Assembly: GCA_012842605.1 (NCBI GenBank)
Contig: DUSN01000026.1
Location: forward strand, 1-64,000
Direction of reading: 5' to 3'
Origin: Clostridiales bacterium
GTDB lineage: Bacteria; Bacillota; Clostridia; Caldicoprobacterales; DTU083
Length of the DNA: 64,000 nt
A program made the translations under genes and the position numbers. The notes under the pieces were generated by a model that searched no databases, was not told where the DNA came from, and saw only the letters and a program-made list of their open reading frames with translations. This document shows positions 63,158 through 64,000 of the stretch, one piece after another (the first letter of the stretch is position 1; each line of letters opens with the position of its first letter).

Positions 63158-64000
63158 ATGTACGATACGTATATCTCGCTTAAGCGACAGCTCAGCCATG
63201 AGGACTATATTAGTATAAAAAAGCTGGAAGATACCTGCATGGAACATTGCAGGCAGTATCTGAAACTGGAGCTGGATCTTAAGTTTAATATGGCAAGCCT
63301 GGGTATAATGAATTCAGCCGATTGCGTAAATGATTTTCTGTACTATTCGGACCGACAGTTAACAGGATATCTTAGCATCTTCAACCTGGGCGGAAAAACA
63401 TGTGAGCTGTCAGGCATGGTTCACCCCCTCTATCGAAGAAAGGGAATTTTTACTAAACTGTTTTCATTGGCAATGGATGAATGCAAAAGGCGGAGGCTGT
63501 CTGAGATACTCCTGGTATGCGACAACCGGTCCGATTCCGGACAGGCCTTCATTAAAAAGACAGGTGCTGTATCCTCTTTTTCAGAGTACCTGATGAGCCG
63601 CCCCGTCTGCCTTAAATCAGACTTAAGCAGCAATCTTACTCTTCGCAAGGCTGATAACCGTGATACAGCAGCAATAGCCCTGTTAAACCTTTCTTGTTTT
63701 GGTATAGCTGGTTTTACCGGAATGCTGCCTGAAGAGGAGGAAAAAATCAACCGAATAACATATCTTATTTGCCTGGATACCAAAATCATAGGAAAAATCC
63801 GTATTGAGACATCAGGCAACCAGGCAATCATAGGAGGTTTTTGCATACATCCCAAATTCAGGGGAAAGGGATACGGGAAACAGGCACTTATTACCGCTAT
63901 AAATGATCTGCCCGAAAATATTAAAAGTGTCCACCTCCTGGTGGACACCGGAAACCATGCAGCTCTTAAGGTTTATAAGGACTGCGGCTTTGACAGGCTT
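63158..64000 (+). CDS. Tandem GNAT acetyltransferase (cut by right edge)
   Basis: The open frame runs for 281 codons from an ATG behind AAGGGGG to the window end without a stop. It has two GNAT-like domains: one with acetyl-CoA loop VHPLYRRKGIFTKL (about residues 90-103) and one with IHPKFRGKGYGKQAL (about 228-242) and the typical NHAALKVYKDCGF end. The acceptor substrate is unknown. It begins 27 bp behind guaC and may share its transcript. Confidence 0.85.
   Translation, partial: MYDTYISLKRQLSHEDYISIKKLEDTCMEHCRQYLKLELDLKFNMASLGIMNSADCVNDFLYYSDRQLTGYLSIFNLGGKTCELSGMVHPLYRRKGIFTKLFSLAMDECKRRRLSEILLVCDNRSDSGQAFIKKTGAVSSFSEYLMSRPVCLKSDLSSNLTLRKADNRDTAAIALLNLSCFGIAGFTGMLPEEEEKINRITYLICLDTKIIGKIRIETSGNQAIIGGFCIHPKFRGKGYGKQALITAINDLPENIKSVHLLVDTGNHAALKVYKDCGFDRL

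Noticed and set aside
63430-63948. 172-codon open frame on the minus strand
   Set aside because: It is antisense to the GNAT gene, which runs unbroken to the window edge with two clear acetyl-CoA motifs.

Overview
The window reads as chromosomal DNA of a motile, Gram-positive anaerobe, most likely of the class Clostridia. The reasons are a fused FliR/FlhB export protein, a FliY-type switch protein, CheC and CheD beside CheA/CheW/CheR/CheB, CsrA-FliW control of one flagellin, SigD-type promoters, and no genes for the outer-membrane P- and L-rings (flgA, flgH, flgI). The species cannot be named from the sequence. Coding density is high, with many GTG and TTG starts behind strong ribosome binding sites.

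Region 1 (1-14.2 kb) holds metabolism genes. The 5' end of a group IIC intron runs off the left edge and sits directly behind the terminator of a uroporphyrinogen-decarboxylase/corrinoid-methyltransferase family gene. Next come a nuclease-helicase of the XPD/DinG type, an M29 aminopeptidase, and aguA-aguB (agmatine to putrescine). They are followed by a sugar isomerase-like TIM barrel, a DUF4091 glycosidase-like protein and a CBM9-like protein. A TPP riboswitch controls the thiamine transporter gene thiT. A LysR regulator stands divergent to a CofE-like gene.

Region 2 (14.2-60.7 kb) is one nearly unbroken motility and chemotaxis locus, almost all on the minus strand. Read in the direction of transcription it starts with an mcp, then cheA-cheW-mcp, then cheR-cheD-cheC-cheY-fliM-fliY (cheB is divergent, on the plus strand). 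Next are flgM-flgN-flgK-flgL-fliW-csrA, flagellin alone, and flaG-fliD-chaperone-fliS. The long main operon follows: flgB-flgC-fliE-fliF-fliG-fliH-fliI-fliJ-fliK-flgD-(TIGR02530-like)-flgE-flbD-motA-motB-fliL-fliO-fliP-fliQ-fliR/flhB-flhA-flhF-flhG-(PilZ)-fliA-two small membrane proteins-flgF-flgG. It closes with a degenerate receiver/GGDEF protein and a lytic transglycosylase. SigD-type promoters lie before flgM, flagellin, flaG, cheA and the second mcp, so the sigma factor made from the main operon switches on the late genes, with FlgM as the checkpoint. The flagellin leader carries two likely CsrA sites, one in a hairpin loop and one over the Shine-Dalgarno sequence, and csrA and fliW lie just upstream.

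Region 3 (60.9-64 kb) has a membrane-anchored VanX-like D,D-dipeptidase, a divergent GMP reductase gene with a long leader, and a tandem GNAT acetyltransferase cut by the right edge. The best leads outside known biology are the degenerate receiver/GGDEF protein, the two small membrane proteins of the main operon, the hairpins that bracket flgE, a self-symmetric two-way promoter before guaC, and the CofE-like gene with a LysR-type operator. No CRISPR array, rRNA or tRNA gene was seen.
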